From Pseudomonas sp. JAI120 (GTDB lineage: Bacteria; Pseudomonadota; Gammaproteobacteria; Pseudomonadales; Pseudomonadaceae), in the NCBI RefSeq assembly GCF_014207255.1, contig NZ_JACHCZ010000001.1, positions 1,479,378 to 1,543,377 on the forward strand: a DNA stretch of 64,000 nucleotides, given 5' to 3'. Shown here in pieces: positions 7,395 through 17,559 of this stretch (its first letter is position 1; every line of letters starts with the position of its first letter). A program made the position numbers and the translations under genes. Under the pieces are notes generated by a model, which saw only the letters and a list, made by a program, of their open reading frames with translations, ran no database searches and was not told the DNA's origin.

Positions 7395-8876
7395 TTAAGC
7401 GATAGCGCCCAACAGCTTTTCCCACTCTTTGTTTTCTTTCTTCGATACACCACCAAGCAAATCAAGGGCTTGGCGCAGGCGGAAACGCGTCAGGTCCGGG
7501 CCAAGAATTTCCATCGCATCCAGCACAGAGACCGAACTGGCCTGCCCGGTGATCGCAGCAAACATCAGCGGCATGGCATCGCGCAATTTCAGCTCCAGGG
7601 ATTCAACTACCGCCTGGATCGTCGCGGTGATCGCATCCTTCTCCCACTGGCGCAGGCTTTCCAGCTTCCACAGGATCAACTGCATCAGTTGGCGAACCTG
7701 GTCAGCCGAGAGCTTCTTGGATTCGAACAACTTGGCATCCGGGTTCACGCCACCGGCAAAGAAGAAGCTGGCCAACGGTGCGACCTGGCTGAACGTCTCC
7801 ACCCTGCCCTGCACCAACGGCGCGATCTTCATCATGTATTCAGGGTTCAGCGCCCATTGCTGCACGCGGCTGGCGAATTCTTCCACCGGCAGATCACGCA
7901 GCCACTGGCCATTGAGCCACGACAGTTTCTCGATATCGAAGATAGGCCCGCCCAGCGATACGCGGGACAGGTCGAAGTTGTCGACCATTTCCTGCAGCGA
8001 GAACTTCTCGCGCTCGTCCGGCATCGACCAGCCCATGCGGCCCAGGTAGTTGAGCATCGCTTCCGGCATGAAGCCCATGCGCTCGTAGAACGTCACCGAT
8101 GTGGGGTTCTTGCGCTTGGACAGCTTGCTCTTATCCGGGTTGCGCAGCAGCGGCATGTAGCACAGCTGCGGCTGTTCCCAACCGAAGTACTCGTAAAGCA
8201 GGATCAGCTTCGGCGCCGACGGCAGCCACTCTTCGCCGCGCAGCACGTGGGTGATGCCCATCAGGTGGTCGTCGACCACGTTGGCCAGGAAGTACGTCGG
8301 CAGGCCATCGGTCTTCATCAACACCTGCATGTCCATGCGGTCCCACGGGATCTCGACATCACCGCGCAGCATGTCCGGCACCACGCACACGCCTTCGCTC
8401 GGCACTTTCATGCGGATAACGTGAGGTTCACCGGCGGCCAGGCGGGCAGCCACTTCCTCTTTCGACAGCAGCAACGCGCGGCCATCGTAGCGCGGGGTTT
8501 CGCCACGGGCCTGTTGCTCGGCGCGCATCTGGTCGAGTTCTTCAGCGGTGCAGAAGCATGGGAACGCATGGCCCATGTCGACCAGTTGCTGGGTGTACTG
8601 CTTGTAGATGTCGCTGCGCTCGCTCTGGCGATACGGGCCGTGCGGGCCGCCGACGTCCGGGCCTTCGGCCCAGGTGATGCCCAACCAGCGCAAAGCATCG
8701 AAAATCTGCTGTTCCGACTCGCGGGTGGAGCGCAGTTGATCGGTGTCTTCGATCCGCAGGATGAATTCACCGCCGTGCTGCTTGGCAAAGCAGTAGTTGA
8801 ACAAGGCGATGTAGGCAGTGCCGACGTGGGGATCCCCAGTAGGCGATGGCGCGATGCGCGTGCGGACGGTGGTCAT
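7395..8876 (-). CDS. gltX: Glutamyl-tRNA synthetase
   Basis: This class I synthetase charges tRNA-Glu. The start chosen is ATG 8876 ([22 protein letters not shown]), giving 493 residues, the usual length. The longer frame upstream reads through REP sequence and is not coding. Class I signatures are PHVGTAY (HIGH-type) near residue 12 and KSKLSKRKN (KMSKS-type) near residue 240. The C-terminal anticodon-binding helices are complete. Placement next to two tRNA-Glu genes is the arrangement known in pseudomonads. Confidence 0.97.
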   Translation of the reverse strand: MTTVRTRIAPSPTGDPHVGTAYIALFNYCFAKQHGGEFILRIEDTDQLRSTRESEQQIFDALRWLGITWAEGPDVGGPHGPYRQSERSDIYKQYTQQLVDMGHAFPCFCTAEELDQMRAEQQARGETPRYDGRALLLSKEEVAARLAAGEPHVIRMKVPSEGVCVVPDMLRGDVEIPWDRMDMQVLMKTDGLPTYFLANVVDDHLMGITHVLRGEEWLPSAPKLILLYEYFGWEQPQLCYMPLLRNPDKSKLSKRKNPTSVTFYERMGFMPEAMLNYLGRMGWSMPDEREKFSLQEMVDNFDLSRVSLGGPIFDIEKLSWLNGQWLRDLPVEEFASRVQQWALNPEYMMKIAPLVQGRVETFSQVAPLASFFFAGGVNPDAKLFESKKLSADQVRQLMQLILWKLESLRQWEKDAITATIQAVVESLELKLRDAMPLMFAAITGQASSVSVLDAMEILGPDLTRFRLRQALDLLGGVSKKENKEWEKLLGAIA

Positions 8877-8965
8877 GGCAGGTCTCGAATGGGCGATGTA
8901 ACTGAAATTGAAACAAGGGGCGAATGGTAACAGCCTGGGTGATTTCTGGAAAACCGAGGCGCAGC

Positions 8966-9055
8966 CATCGGGGGCAAGTCGAATCGTCGCACCGCCCCTC
9001 CCACATTTGACGGTGTTCGCCAATCAAAGTGTGGGAGGGGGCTTGCCCCCGATGA
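8966..9055. repeat. REP pair between gltX and uvrB
   Basis: ATCGGGGGCAAG...CCCCTCCCACATT at 8966-9007 faces AGTGTGGGAGGGGGCTTGCCCCCGAT at 9029-9053 in inverted orientation. It is a REP doublet typical of fluorescens-group genomes. It fills the intergenic space after uvrB. Confidence 0.8.
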
Positions 9056-9076
9056 GGCCGGTCAAGTCACCGCCAA

Positions 9077-11092
9077 TCAAACCGCCAGCAGGCGCTCACG
9101 CAACTTGCCAATTTCATCGCGGGTCTGCGCCGCCGCCTCAAACTCCAGATCCCGCGCCAGCTGATACATCTTCTCTTCCAACTGGCGAATCCGCTTGGTG
9201 ATCTCACTCGGCGAGCGCAGTTCGTTCTCGTACTTGGCGCTTTCCTCGGCAGCCTTGGCCATGCCCTTGCGCTTCTTGCTGCGCGAGCCCGGCACGGTGG
9301 CGCCTTCCATGATGTCGGCAACGTCCTTGAACACGCCTTTAGGCGTAATGCCGTTTTCCAGGTTGAAGGCAATTTGCTTGTCGCGACGGCGTTGCGTCTC
9401 GCCAATCGCCCGCTCCATGGAGCCGGTGATGCGATCCGCGTAGAGAATCGCCCGGCCATTGAGGTTTCGGGCTGCGCGGCCGATGGTCTGGATCAGCGAG
9501 CGTTCGGAGCGCAGGAACCCCTCCTTGTCCGCATCGAGGATCGCTACCAGCGACACTTCCGGCATGTCCAGGCCTTCGCGCAGCAGGTTGATGCCCACCA
9601 GCACATCAAAGGTGCCCAGGCGCAGGTCGCGGATGATTTCCACGCGCTCCACGGTATCGATGTCCGAGTGCAGGTAGCGCACACGCACGCCGTGGTCGGC
9701 GAGGTAGTCGGTCAAGTCTTCGGACATGCGCTTGGTCAGCGTGGTGACCAGCACCCGTTCTTCCAGGGCCACACGTTTATGGATCTCCGACAACAGGTCA
9801 TCAACCTGGGTCAGCGCCGGGCGAATTTCGATTTCCGGGTCGACCAGACCGGTCGGCCGCACCAGTTGCTCGATCACACGGCCGGCATGCTCGGCCTCGT
9901 AGTTGCCCGGCGTGGCCGACACAAAGATGGTCTGCGGGCTGATGGCTTCCCACTCGTCGAAGCGCATCGGCCGGTTATCCAGTGCCGACGGCAGACGGAA
10001 GCCGTACTCCACCAGGGTTTCCTTACGCGAGCGGTCGCCCTTATACATGGCGCCCACTTGCGGCACGCTGACGTGGGATTCGTCGATCACCAGCAGTGCG
10101 TCGTCGGGCAGGTAGTCGTAGAGGGTCGGCGGCGGCGCGCCGGAGTCACGGCCCGAGAGGTAGCGCGAGTAGTTTTCGATGCCGTTGCAGTAGCCCAGCT
10201 CGAGAATCATCTCCAGGTCAAAGCGCGTGCGCTGCTCCAGGCGCTGGGCTTCCACCAGCTTGTTGTTGGCGCGCAGGTACTCCAGGCGCTCGGCCAGCTC
10301 GACCTTGATGCCCTCGATGGCGCCCATCAGGGTTTCGCGCGGGGTCACATAGTGGCTTTTCGGATAGAAGGTGAAACGCGGCAGCTTGCGGATCACCTCG
10401 CCGGTCAACGGGTCGAAGGCCGACAGGCTCTCGACTTCATCGTCAAACAGCTCGATGCGGATCGCCTCCAGGTCGGATTCGGCCGGGTAGATGTCGATCA
10501 CATCGCCACGCACGCGGAAGGTGGCGCGGGCAAAATCCATGTCGTTGCGCGTGTACTGCAGGCTGGTCAGGCGGCGCAGCAGCTCGCGCTGGTCGAGTTT
10601 GTCGCCGCGGTCGACGTGCAGCACCATCTTCAAATAGGTTTCCGGGCTGCCCAGGCCATAGATGCACGACACCGTGGTGACGATGATCGCGTCCTTGCGC
10701 TCCAGCAATGCCTTGGTCGCCGACAGCCGCATCTGCTCGATATGGTCGTTGATCGACGCATCCTTCTCGATAAAGGTATCGGAGGACGGCACATACGCTT
10801 CGGGCTGGTAGTAGTCGTAGTAAGAAACGAAGTATTCCACCGCGTTGTTCGGGAAGAACGCCTTGAACTCGCCATACAACTGCGCGGCCAGGGTCTTGTT
10901 CGGGGCCAACACCAGCGTGGGGCGGTTGATCTGCGCAATCACGTTGGCGATGCTGAACGTCTTGCCCGAACCGGTCACCCCGAGCAGCGTCTGGTGCGCC
11001 AGGCCGGCCTCGATGCCTTCGACCATCTGGCGAATGGCCTCGGGCTGGTCGCCGGCAGGTTCAAAGCGGGTGACTAGTTGGAAATCCGACAT
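9077..11092 (-). CDS. uvrB: Excinuclease ABC subunit B
   Basis: UvrB is the helicase-like damage-verification subunit of nucleotide excision repair. ATG 11092 ([20 protein letters not shown]) gives 671 residues, normal for the family, behind an AGAGG box. Seen in order: Walker A GVTGSGKT, the beta-hairpin region [21 protein letters not shown], helicase motif [11 protein letters not shown], the motif VI region QTIGRAARN, and a C-terminal UVR domain (about 630-665, [22 protein letters not shown]) for UvrA/UvrC contact. No LexA-type CTG-N10-CAG box was seen upstream. Confidence 0.97.
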   Translation of the reverse strand: MSDFQLVTRFEPAGDQPEAIRQMVEGIEAGLAHQTLLGVTGSGKTFSIANVIAQINRPTLVLAPNKTLAAQLYGEFKAFFPNNAVEYFVSYYDYYQPEAYVPSSDTFIEKDASINDHIEQMRLSATKALLERKDAIIVTTVSCIYGLGSPETYLKMVLHVDRGDKLDQRELLRRLTSLQYTRNDMDFARATFRVRGDVIDIYPAESDLEAIRIELFDDEVESLSAFDPLTGEVIRKLPRFTFYPKSHYVTPRETLMGAIEGIKVELAERLEYLRANNKLVEAQRLEQRTRFDLEMILELGYCNGIENYSRYLSGRDSGAPPPTLYDYLPDDALLVIDESHVSVPQVGAMYKGDRSRKETLVEYGFRLPSALDNRPMRFDEWEAISPQTIFVSATPGNYEAEHAGRVIEQLVRPTGLVDPEIEIRPALTQVDDLLSEIHKRVALEERVLVTTLTKRMSEDLTDYLADHGVRVRYLHSDIDTVERVEIIRDLRLGTFDVLVGINLLREGLDMPEVSLVAILDADKEGFLRSERSLIQTIGRAARNLNGRAILYADRITGSMERAIGETQRRRDKQIAFNLENGITPKGVFKDVADIMEGATVPGSRSKKRKGMAKAAEESAKYENELRSPSEITKRIRQLEEKMYQLARDLEFEAAAQTRDEIGKLRERLLAV

Positions 11093-11434
11093 AACGTACC
11101 TCTTGAAGTCACCCCAGACTGTAAACCCGTCGGGGACGAAAAAGACCACAACCCGCGAAGTTTCAGAGCGGGTCGTAGGAAAAAACCATGATAGCTGTAG
11201 AAGTGGTGGCGAATGTGACGGGTTTCAAGGCAATCGTCCCGCCTGCCGTCATTGACCAATGTTGCAATAAGACTAACGGTCGGCAAATAAACCGAAAAAC
11301 TTGGCCGAAAAGCCGTTTCGGTTGTCGCCCTCAGCCGTGATGGCCTCTATACTAGCTCCCCGTTTGTGCACCGCTCTAGTGCATTCGGCTGGAGCGCGAC
11401 ACGTCCCTCCCTTCCCCCATAGAGCCGCCGCAAA
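11093..11434. other. uvrB/aminotransferase divergent intergenic region
   Basis: A 342-base region without a gene separates the two divergent starts. It contains a TATACT hexamer at about 11347 that could be the -10 of the rightward aminotransferase, but no well-spaced -35 was found. No LexA box or palindrome was seen. Confidence 0.4.
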
Positions 11435-12631
11435 ATGAGCCTGTTCTCCGCTGTCGAAATGGCACCACGCGATCCAATCCTGGGCCTCAACGAAGCATTC
11501 AACGCCGACACACGAACCACCAAGGTCAACCTTGGCGTGGGCGTTTATTGCAACGAGGAGGGGAAGATTCCACTCTTGCGTGCCGTTGCCGAAGCGGAAG
11601 CCATTCGCGTGGCGCAACACGCCGCCCGTGGCTACTTGCCGATCGACGGCATCGCGGCCTACGACAAGGCCGTGCAAACCCTGCTGTTCGGCACCGAATC
11701 GCCCCTGCTCGAAGCTGGCCGCGTCGTGACCGTGCAGGCCGTTGGCGGCACCGGCGCCCTGAAGATCGGTGCTGACTTCCTCAAGCAGCTGCTGCCCGAC
11801 GCCGTCGTCGCCATCAGCGACCCAAGCTGGGAAAACCACCGCGCCCTGTTCGAAACCGCGGGCTTCCCGGTGCAGAACTACCGCTACTACGACGCCGCCA
11901 CCCACGACGTGAACCGCGCCGGCCTGCTCGAAGACCTCAACGCCCTGCCGCCCCAGTCCATCGTGGTGCTGCACGCCTGCTGCCATAACCCGACCGGCGT
12001 CGACCTGAGCCCGGCCGACTGGCAACAAGTACTGGACGTGGTCAAGGCCAGGAACCTGGTGCCGTTCCTCGACATGGCCTACCAGGGCTTTGGCGACGGT
12101 ATCCACGAAGACGCCGCAGCCGTGCGCCTGTTCGCCGAATCGGGCCTGACCTTCTTTGTCTCCAGCTCGTTCTCCAAGTCGTTCTCCCTGTACGGCGAGC
12201 GTGTGGGCGCACTGTCCATCGTCGGCGACTCCAAGGAAGAAAGTGCGCGCATCCTGTCCCAGGTCAAGCGCGTGATCCGCACCAACTACTCCAACCCGCC
12301 AACCCATGGCGCAGCGATTGTTGCCGCAGTGCTGAACAGCCCTGAGCTGCGCGCCCAGTGGGAAGCCGAGCTGGCCGAGATGCGCCTGCGCATCCGTGGC
12401 ATGCGTGAACAGATGGTTGCCGAGCTGGCCAAGGCTGCTCCTGGCCACGACTTCAGCTTCGTCGGTCGCCAGCGTGGGATGTTCTCCTACTCCGGCCTGA
12501 CCGTTGAGCAAGTCACCCGCCTGCGCAGCGAGTTTGGTATCTACGCGCTGGATACCGGGCGTATCTGTGTGGCGGCCTTGAATCAGTCGAACATTGCTGC
12601 GGTAACAAAGGCGATTGTTCAGGTTCTATAA
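11435..12631 (+). CDS. Aromatic/aspartate aminotransferase (TyrB/AspC type)
   Basis: The 398-residue class I PLP aminotransferase would interconvert aspartate, tyrosine or phenylalanine with their oxo acids. Landmarks are the N-terminal SLFSAVEMAPRDPILGLNEAF, NLGVGVY, the HACCHNPTGVDL block, the PLP-lysine motif SSSFSKSFSLYGERVG and the substrate-carboxylate Arg near the C-terminus (LDTGRICVAALN). Length matches the family. It is monocistronic, followed 20 bases later by a strong terminator. The choice between TyrB and AspC specificity cannot be settled from sequence alone. Confidence 0.92.
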   Translation: MSLFSAVEMAPRDPILGLNEAFNADTRTTKVNLGVGVYCNEEGKIPLLRAVAEAEAIRVAQHAARGYLPIDGIAAYDKAVQTLLFGTESPLLEAGRVVTVQAVGGTGALKIGADFLKQLLPDAVVAISDPSWENHRALFETAGFPVQNYRYYDAATHDVNRAGLLEDLNALPPQSIVVLHACCHNPTGVDLSPADWQQVLDVVKARNLVPFLDMAYQGFGDGIHEDAAAVRLFAESGLTFFVSSSFSKSFSLYGERVGALSIVGDSKEESARILSQVKRVIRTNYSNPPTHGAAIVAAVLNSPELRAQWEAELAEMRLRIRGMREQMVAELAKAAPGHDFSFVGRQRGMFSYSGLTVEQVTRLRSEFGIYALDTGRICVAALNQSNIAAVTKAIVQVL

Positions 12632-12651
12632 GCCTGACGGCGTTATACGAA

Positions 12652-12674
12652 GGGAAGCCGTGGCTTCCCTTTTT
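12652..12674 (+). terminator. Intrinsic terminator after the aminotransferase
   Basis: GGGAAGCC-GT-GGCTTCCC is followed directly by TTTTT. Flanking AA/TT extend the stem. Confidence 0.9.
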
Positions 12675-12742
12675 AATGCCTGTCGGAAAAGCCCCTGCTC
12701 CCCTAGACTGAGCAGCGATTGCCCTTTTGTTATGAGAGCCCT

Positions 12743-12952
12743 ATGAAAAACGACGACCTGAACCTGCACGCCGACCCCGACGACCAGGAGCATTTCACCC
12801 CGCGCGCACCACAAGCCAAGCGCCAGAAAAGCCTGGTGCTGCAAGTGGCGTTGGGTGTGTTCCTGGGCGGCCTGGCGTTGTGGCTGGTGCAGTTGGGCGC
12901 GACCGCGATCATGGCCAAATTGGCCATGGGCACCTTCCAGTTCGGCGGCTGA
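12743..12952 (+). CDS. Small single-pass membrane protein
   Basis: A 69-residue protein starts at ATG 12743 (MKNDDLNLHADPDDQEH). An acidic N-terminus is followed by a basic PRAPQAKRQK segment and one hydrophobic helix (about 33-60, VLQVALGVFLGGLALWLVQLGATAIMAKL). The topology is likely N-in. The family is hypothetical and I cannot assign a role. Confidence 0.7.
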   Translation: MKNDDLNLHADPDDQEHFTPRAPQAKRQKSLVLQVALGVFLGGLALWLVQLGATAIMAKLAMGTFQFGG

Positions 12953-12958
12953 TAGAGA

Positions 12959-13858
12959 TCAAAATGTGGGAGGCGCGGAGTTTTGAAGAGCGCGCTCCTC
13001 CAGTAGCTTGACGAAGCTGTTCAAACTCTGCGACACCGTGCCACGGCGCCAGATCAGCCAGGTATGCAAGGTGCGAAAACTGTCCGTCAGCGGCCACACG
13101 CTCACCGTGGTAAACCCCGGCATGCTTTCGAGCATGCTGCGTGGCATCAGCGCCAGGCCGGCCCCGGCGCTGACGCAGGCGAGCATGCCGTGGTAGGACT
13201 CCATCTCGAAGATCCTCCCCGGCACCGCGCCGTCCTGTGCGAACCAGCGCTCGAAATGGTGCCGGTAGGAACAGTTGGAGCGAAAGGTGTAAATGCTCTC
13301 CCCGTTCACATCCTGCCCTCGCGTGATCGGCCCGTGGTGCAACGGCGCAATCACCACCATCTCCTCCTCGAACACCGCCACGCCTTCCAGGGTGGCATGC
13401 AATACCGGTCCATCGACAAACGCCGCCGCCAGCCGCCCCGACAGCACGCCCTCGATCATCGTGCCCGATGGCCCGGTGCTCAGGTCCAGTTCGACCTTGG
13501 TGTGCTTCTGGTTGTATGCCGCGAGCAACGCCGGGATACGCACCGCCGCCGTGCTTTCCAGGGAACCGAGGGCAAACGCGCCCTGGGGCTCCTCCCCCGC
13601 CACCGTCGCGCGGGCCTCTTGGACCAGGTCGAGGATACGCCGCGCATAGCCGAGAAAATTCCACCCGGCGGGCGACAGCCGCAGGCGACTCTTCTCGCGG
13701 ATAAACAACTCCACGCCCAAATCCTGCTCCAGTTGCTTGATGCGCGTGGTCAGGTTCGACGGCACCCGATGAATCAACTGCGCGGCGGCGCTGATGCTGC
13801 CTTGCTCGGCAACGGCCTTGAAGATTTCCAGCTGCACCAGATCCAAATCATTCTCCAA
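12959..13858 (-). CDS. LysR-family regulator, likely of the divergent sad gene
   Basis: The 299-residue protein has an N-terminal winged HTH (about 7-65, [35 protein letters not shown]) and a periplasmic-binding-like effector domain (about 90-290). It is transcribed away from the succinate-semialdehyde dehydrogenase gene with a 91-base shared promoter region rich in AATATTATT. In E. coli a LysR protein (PtrR/YneJ) lies next to and controls sad, so the same logic is inferred here. Its C-terminal residues are encoded next to a REP-like fragment. Confidence 0.88.
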   Translation of the reverse strand: MENDLDLVQLEIFKAVAEQGSISAAAQLIHRVPSNLTTRIKQLEQDLGVELFIREKSRLRLSPAGWNFLGYARRILDLVQEARATVAGEEPQGAFALGSLESTAAVRIPALLAAYNQKHTKVELDLSTGPSGTMIEGVLSGRLAAAFVDGPVLHATLEGVAVFEEEMVVIAPLHHGPITRGQDVNGESIYTFRSNCSYRHHFERWFAQDGAVPGRIFEMESYHGMLACVSAGAGLALMPRSMLESMPGFTTVSVWPLTDSFRTLHTWLIWRRGTVSQSLNSFVKLLEERALQNSAPPTF

Positions 13859-13949
13859 TCGTGAATGTATTGCTTAATATTATTCAGTTTCCAGAAAACA
13901 TGCATCCCCGTAGGCTGACCCCATTCCACTCCTTCAGCCGGACGGTGCC

Positions 13950-15341
13950 ATGAACGCTATTTCTCCCCAGACCCACGCCCTGTCGATCAACCCCGCCACC
14001 GGCGAAACCGTCGGCAGCTACCCCTACGAAACCGCCGCGCAGCTGGATGCCGCCCTCGACCGTGCTACCGCAGCCTTCCGCACCTGGCGCCGCCAGCCGG
14101 TCAGCCAGCGTGCCGAATTGCTGCTGGCCCTGGCCGGCGCCCTGCGCGATCAAGCCGAAGAGATGGCGCAGATGATCACCCTGGAAATGGGCAAGCCCAT
14201 CACCCAGGCCCGTGCCGAAATCGAAAAATGCGCCCAGCTCAGCGAGTGGTACGCCGCCCAGGGCCCGGCCATGCTGGCCCCGGAACCCACTCTGGTGGAC
14301 AACGGCAGCGCCCAGATCGAATACCGCCCGCTGGGCCCGATCCTCGCCGTGATGCCGTGGAACTTCCCGGTGTGGCAAGTGCTGCGCGGCGCCGTGCCGA
14401 CCCTGCTCGCCGGCAACACCTACGTGCTCAAACACGCCCCGAACGTGATGGGCAGCGCCTACCTGATGAAAGCGGCGTTGCAGAAAGCCGGTTTCGCTGA
14501 AGGCCTGTTCGAAGTCATCAACGTGACCCAGGACGGCGTATCCAAGGCCATCACCGACCCGCGCATCGCCGCCGTCACCCTCACCGGCAGCGTACGCGCC
14601 GGCATGGCCATCGGTTCCCAGGCCGGCGCCGCGCTGAAAAAATGCGTGCTGGAACTGGGTGGCTCCGACCCGTTTATCGTGCTCAACGACGCCGACCTCG
14701 ACGCCGCCGTGCAGGCCGCCGTGATCGGTCGTTTCCAGAACAGTGGCCAGGTCTGCGCCGCCGCCAAGCGCCTGATCATCGAAGCCGGTGTGGTGGACGC
14801 CTTCACCGTCAAGTTCGTCGAAGCCAGCCGCGCGCTGGTGATGGGCGACCCGACCTCGGCCAGCACCTACGTCGGTCCGATGGCGCGCTTCGACCTGCGC
14901 GACGAGCTGCACGGCCAGGTTCAGGCCACCCTGGAAGAAGGCGCCACCCTGCTGCTGGGTGGCCACAAAGTCGCCGGCGCCGCCAACTACTATGAGCCGA
15001 CCGTACTGGCCGACGTCACCGACCAGATGACCTCATTCAAACAGGAACTGTTTGGCCCCGTGGCCTCGATCATCACCGCCCGCGACGCCGACCACGCCGT
15101 GGCCCTGGCCAATGACAGCGAGTTCGGCCTCACCGCCAGCATCTTCACCACCGACCCGGCCAAGGCCCACGACATCGCCAACCAGTTGGAAACCGGCGGG
15201 ATCTTCGTCAACGCGTTCAGCGTATCCGACCCTCGGGTGGCGTTTGGCGGCGTGAAGAAGAGCGGGTTTGGGCGCGAGTTGTCGCATTTTGGCGTACGCG
15301 AATTCTGCAATGCACAGACCGTGTGGCTGGATCGCAAGTAG
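13950..15341 (+). CDS. sad: Succinate-semialdehyde dehydrogenase, Sad (YneI) type
   Basis: The 463-residue aldehyde dehydrogenase would oxidise succinate semialdehyde to succinate with NAD+, the last step of GABA/putrescine breakdown. Active-site features are MPWNFPVWQ, the catalytic Glu in LELGGSDP and the catalytic Cys in GQVCAAAKR. Length matches E. coli Sad (about 462) rather than the longer GabD. The divergent LysR regulator supports this assignment. Confidence 0.85.
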   Translation: MNAISPQTHALSINPATGETVGSYPYETAAQLDAALDRATAAFRTWRRQPVSQRAELLLALAGALRDQAEEMAQMITLEMGKPITQARAEIEKCAQLSEWYAAQGPAMLAPEPTLVDNGSAQIEYRPLGPILAVMPWNFPVWQVLRGAVPTLLAGNTYVLKHAPNVMGSAYLMKAALQKAGFAEGLFEVINVTQDGVSKAITDPRIAAVTLTGSVRAGMAIGSQAGAALKKCVLELGGSDPFIVLNDADLDAAVQAAVIGRFQNSGQVCAAAKRLIIEAGVVDAFTVKFVEASRALVMGDPTSASTYVGPMARFDLRDELHGQVQATLEEGATLLLGGHKVAGAANYYEPTVLADVTDQMTSFKQELFGPVASIITARDADHAVALANDSEFGLTASIFTTDPAKAHDIANQLETGGIFVNAFSVSDPRVAFGGVKKSGFGRELSHFGVREFCNAQTVWLDRK

Positions 15342-15414
15342 CAGCAGTGAACAAATGACGTTAGCATTCTGTCCACTCGGCTTAACAGCATGTTTTTAGG
15401 GTCAGGATCGCACT

Positions 15415-16857
15415 GTGGAAAAGCTAAATCGCCTTCAAAGCGGAATCGAAGGGCTGGACGCTCTGCTCAAGGGCGGGCTGGTGTCTGGGGCGTCCTATAT
15501 CATTCAGGGCCGCCCCGGCTCAGGTAAAACCATCCTTGCCAACCAGCTGGGGTTTCATCACGCGCGTAATGGCGGCCGAGTCCTGGTTGCCACGCTGTTG
15601 GCGGAATCCCACGACCGCCTTTTCCAGTTCCTCTCTACCCTGAGCTTTTTTGACGCCTCCCGTGTGGGCGCAGAAATCCAGTTTGTCAGCGCCTTCGACA
15701 CCTTGGAAAACGAAGGCCTCGACGAAGTGGTCAAGCTGCTCAGGCGTGAGATCAGCAGGCAGAGGGCCACCGTCATGGTGGTGGACGGCTTGTTGAACGC
15801 GCGTTCCAAGGCCGACTCGCCGATCGACACGAAAAAATTCATTTCCGAACTGCAAGGGCATGCCGCCTTCGCCGGTTGCACGGTGCTGTTCCTCACCAGC
15901 TCACGCCTGGATGACGGCAGCCCCGAGCACACCATGGTCGATGGCGTGATCGAAATGGGCGAGGAACTGTTCGGCACCCGTTCTGTGCGCCGTATCCAGT
16001 TGCGCAAGACCCGCGGCAGCGGCGCGCTCACCGGCCTGCACGAGTGTGAAATCAACGACGACGGCCTGGTGGTGTACCCACGCCTGGAAAGCCTCTATGG
16101 CCGGCCGTCCGCGCCCGACAGCGCCGACCTGACGCGCATCGCCAGCGGTATCGGCTCGTTGGACGGCATCCTCGGCGGTGGGCTGCACAGTTCCAGCGTG
16201 ACCCTGGTCATGGGGCCGTCGGGCATTGGCAAGACCACCCTGGGCCTCAAGTTCCTCTCGGAATCGACGGTAGACGCTCCCGGCCTGCACTTCGGCTTCT
16301 ACGAAAGCCCTCAGCGCCTGCGGCTCAAAGGCCAATCCCTGGGCATCGATATCCAGGAGATGGAAGACAGTGGCGCACTGACCATCGCCTGGCAGCCCAC
16401 CACCGAAGGCCTGCTGGACGGGCTGGGTGCGCGATTGCTGCGCCTGGTCGAGGAAAAGGGCATCAAGCGCCTGTTCATCGACAGCTTGAGCGGCATGACC
16501 CGCGTCTCCAACAACCCGGCGCGGATCACCGATTTCTACAGCGCACTGATGAACGAACTGCGCGCCAGGGGCGTCACGGTGTTTGCCACGTGGGAGATGC
16601 ATGATCTGTTCGGCGCGGAGGTCACTTCACCCGCATCTGAACTGTCGAGCATTGCCGACAACCTCATGCTTATGCGTTTCTTCGAGATTCAGTCTGAACT
16701 TAGAAGGACGCTTTCCATTCTTAAGGTCAGAGACAGCTTTTATGACCCCTCATTATTGGAGGTGGTGATCCGTGACCAAGCCGTTGACTTAAGAAAGGTC
16801 TCAACAAATGCCCCCTCAGTTGCATCCAATTCAGCGCTGCCTGGTTCAGCTTTTTAA
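15415..16857 (+). CDS. KaiC-like protein with two RecA-type ATPase domains
   Basis: It starts with GTG 15415 and has 480 residues. Domain 1 has Walker A GRPGSGKT (32-39) and Walker B VMVVDGLL; domain 2 has Walker A GPSGIGKTT and Walker B RLFIDSLSG. In cyanobacterial KaiC each site has a Glu pair; here one Glu of each pair is changed (LLAES in domain 1, FYESP in domain 2). The KaiC phospho-acceptor pair Ser-Thr in the second domain aligns with Ser411-Ser412 (ELSSIADN), so hydroxyls are kept. No kaiA or kaiB is nearby. A CheY-like receiver follows 23 bases later, which suggests a signalling pair. Cytoplasmic; output unknown. Confidence 0.85.
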   Translation: MEKLNRLQSGIEGLDALLKGGLVSGASYIIQGRPGSGKTILANQLGFHHARNGGRVLVATLLAESHDRLFQFLSTLSFFDASRVGAEIQFVSAFDTLENEGLDEVVKLLRREISRQRATVMVVDGLLNARSKADSPIDTKKFISELQGHAAFAGCTVLFLTSSRLDDGSPEHTMVDGVIEMGEELFGTRSVRRIQLRKTRGSGALTGLHECEINDDGLVVYPRLESLYGRPSAPDSADLTRIASGIGSLDGILGGGLHSSSVTLVMGPSGIGKTTLGLKFLSESTVDAPGLHFGFYESPQRLRLKGQSLGIDIQEMEDSGALTIAWQPTTEGLLDGLGARLLRLVEEKGIKRLFIDSLSGMTRVSNNPARITDFYSALMNELRARGVTVFATWEMHDLFGAEVTSPASELSSIADNLMLMRFFEIQSELRRTLSILKVRDSFYDPSLLEVVIRDQAVDLRKVSTNAPSVASNSALPGSAF

Positions 16858-16880
16858 GTCTTTGGGTAGGTTGAATTGAC

Positions 16881-17237
16881 ATGGCCACCATCCTGGTCGT
16901 CGATGACGAGTACTTGATCGCCGATATCCTTGCCTACGCACTGGAAGATGAGGGGTTCATGGTCGTCACAGCTGGCAATGGGAAAAAGGCGCTGGAGGTG
17001 CTGGAGCGAGAACGGCCGTCGCTGATCATCACCGATTTCATGATGCCGGTGATGGACGGTGAGGAGTTTGCCGAAGCGGTGCGCGCGCTGCCGACAGTCA
17101 AGCACCTGCCGATTATCCTGATCAGCGGCGCGCAGGCCCATATCGGCATGCAGCGCTCGGACCTGTTCGATGCGGTGCTGGACAAGCCGTTCAACATCGA
17201 CAAGATCATTACCAAGGTGAAGGAACTGCTGGGGTGA
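16881..17237 (+). CDS. Single-domain response regulator (CheY-like)
   Basis: The 118-residue receiver has the acidic pair Asp8/Asp9, phospho-acceptor Asp52 (TDFMMP), Ser82 (LISG) and Lys102 (DKPF). No output domain is present. It lies 23 bases after the KaiC-like gene and probably shares its transcript, so the ATPase may act with it. It converges with the emfourin gene, with only two bases between stop codons. Confidence 0.9.
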   Translation: MATILVVDDEYLIADILAYALEDEGFMVVTAGNGKKALEVLERERPSLIITDFMMPVMDGEEFAEAVRALPTVKHLPIILISGAQAHIGMQRSDLFDAVLDKPFNIDKIITKVKELLG

Positions 17238-17239
17238 CC

Positions 17240-17545
17240 TCAACTGCGGATATGCCGGCGCACACACTGCACCAGCCCATCCAGCGCCTGCGACTTCACC
17301 GGCGCGAGCACGCACACCGTATGTTCCTGCTGGCCTTCCTTCACGGTCAGGGTGTAGTGCACCTGGCCTGGATCTCCGGGCTCTGGCGTGGTGCTCTGCG
17401 GCAACTGAAAGAAGTTTGAAGCCTCGATCAGCTGCCGCAACTCTTGCTGGTCCGGCTCGGGCAACGTGTTCAACTCCACCGTACGAGGCTTGGCCAAACC
17501 CGGAAAAAACGCCGGCCCGCCGTTTTCCTTGATCGAAATTTGCAT
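17240..17545 (-). CDS. Emfourin-type protealysin inhibitor
   Basis: A 101-residue cytoplasmic protein with no signal peptide. The sequence (MQISIKENGGPAFFPG..., later LPEPDQQELRQLIEASNFFQLP, ending in HYTLTV.EG...V) fits the emfourin family of M4 protease inhibitors. The gene lies 14 bases downstream of the protealysin-like protease gene, the arrangement known from Serratia. It is expected to bind and block the mature protease, protecting the cell. Confidence 0.8.
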   Translation of the reverse strand: MQISIKENGGPAFFPGLAKPRTVELNTLPEPDQQELRQLIEASNFFQLPQSTTPEPGDPGQVHYTLTVKEGQQEHTVCVLAPVKSQALDGLVQCVRRHIRS

Positions 17546-17559
17546 GGTTGTTCCTCACG

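Noticed and set aside
7470..8930. 486-codon plus-strand open frame
   Set aside because: It is the antisense shadow of gltX, which has complete class I synthetase signatures.
9374..11077. 567-codon plus-strand open frame
   Set aside because: It is antisense to uvrB with His/Gln/Val-rich shadow composition; uvrB motifs settle the coding strand.
11093..11200. Possible LexA box upstream of uvrB
   Set aside because: No CTG-N10-CAG arrangement near the start was seen.
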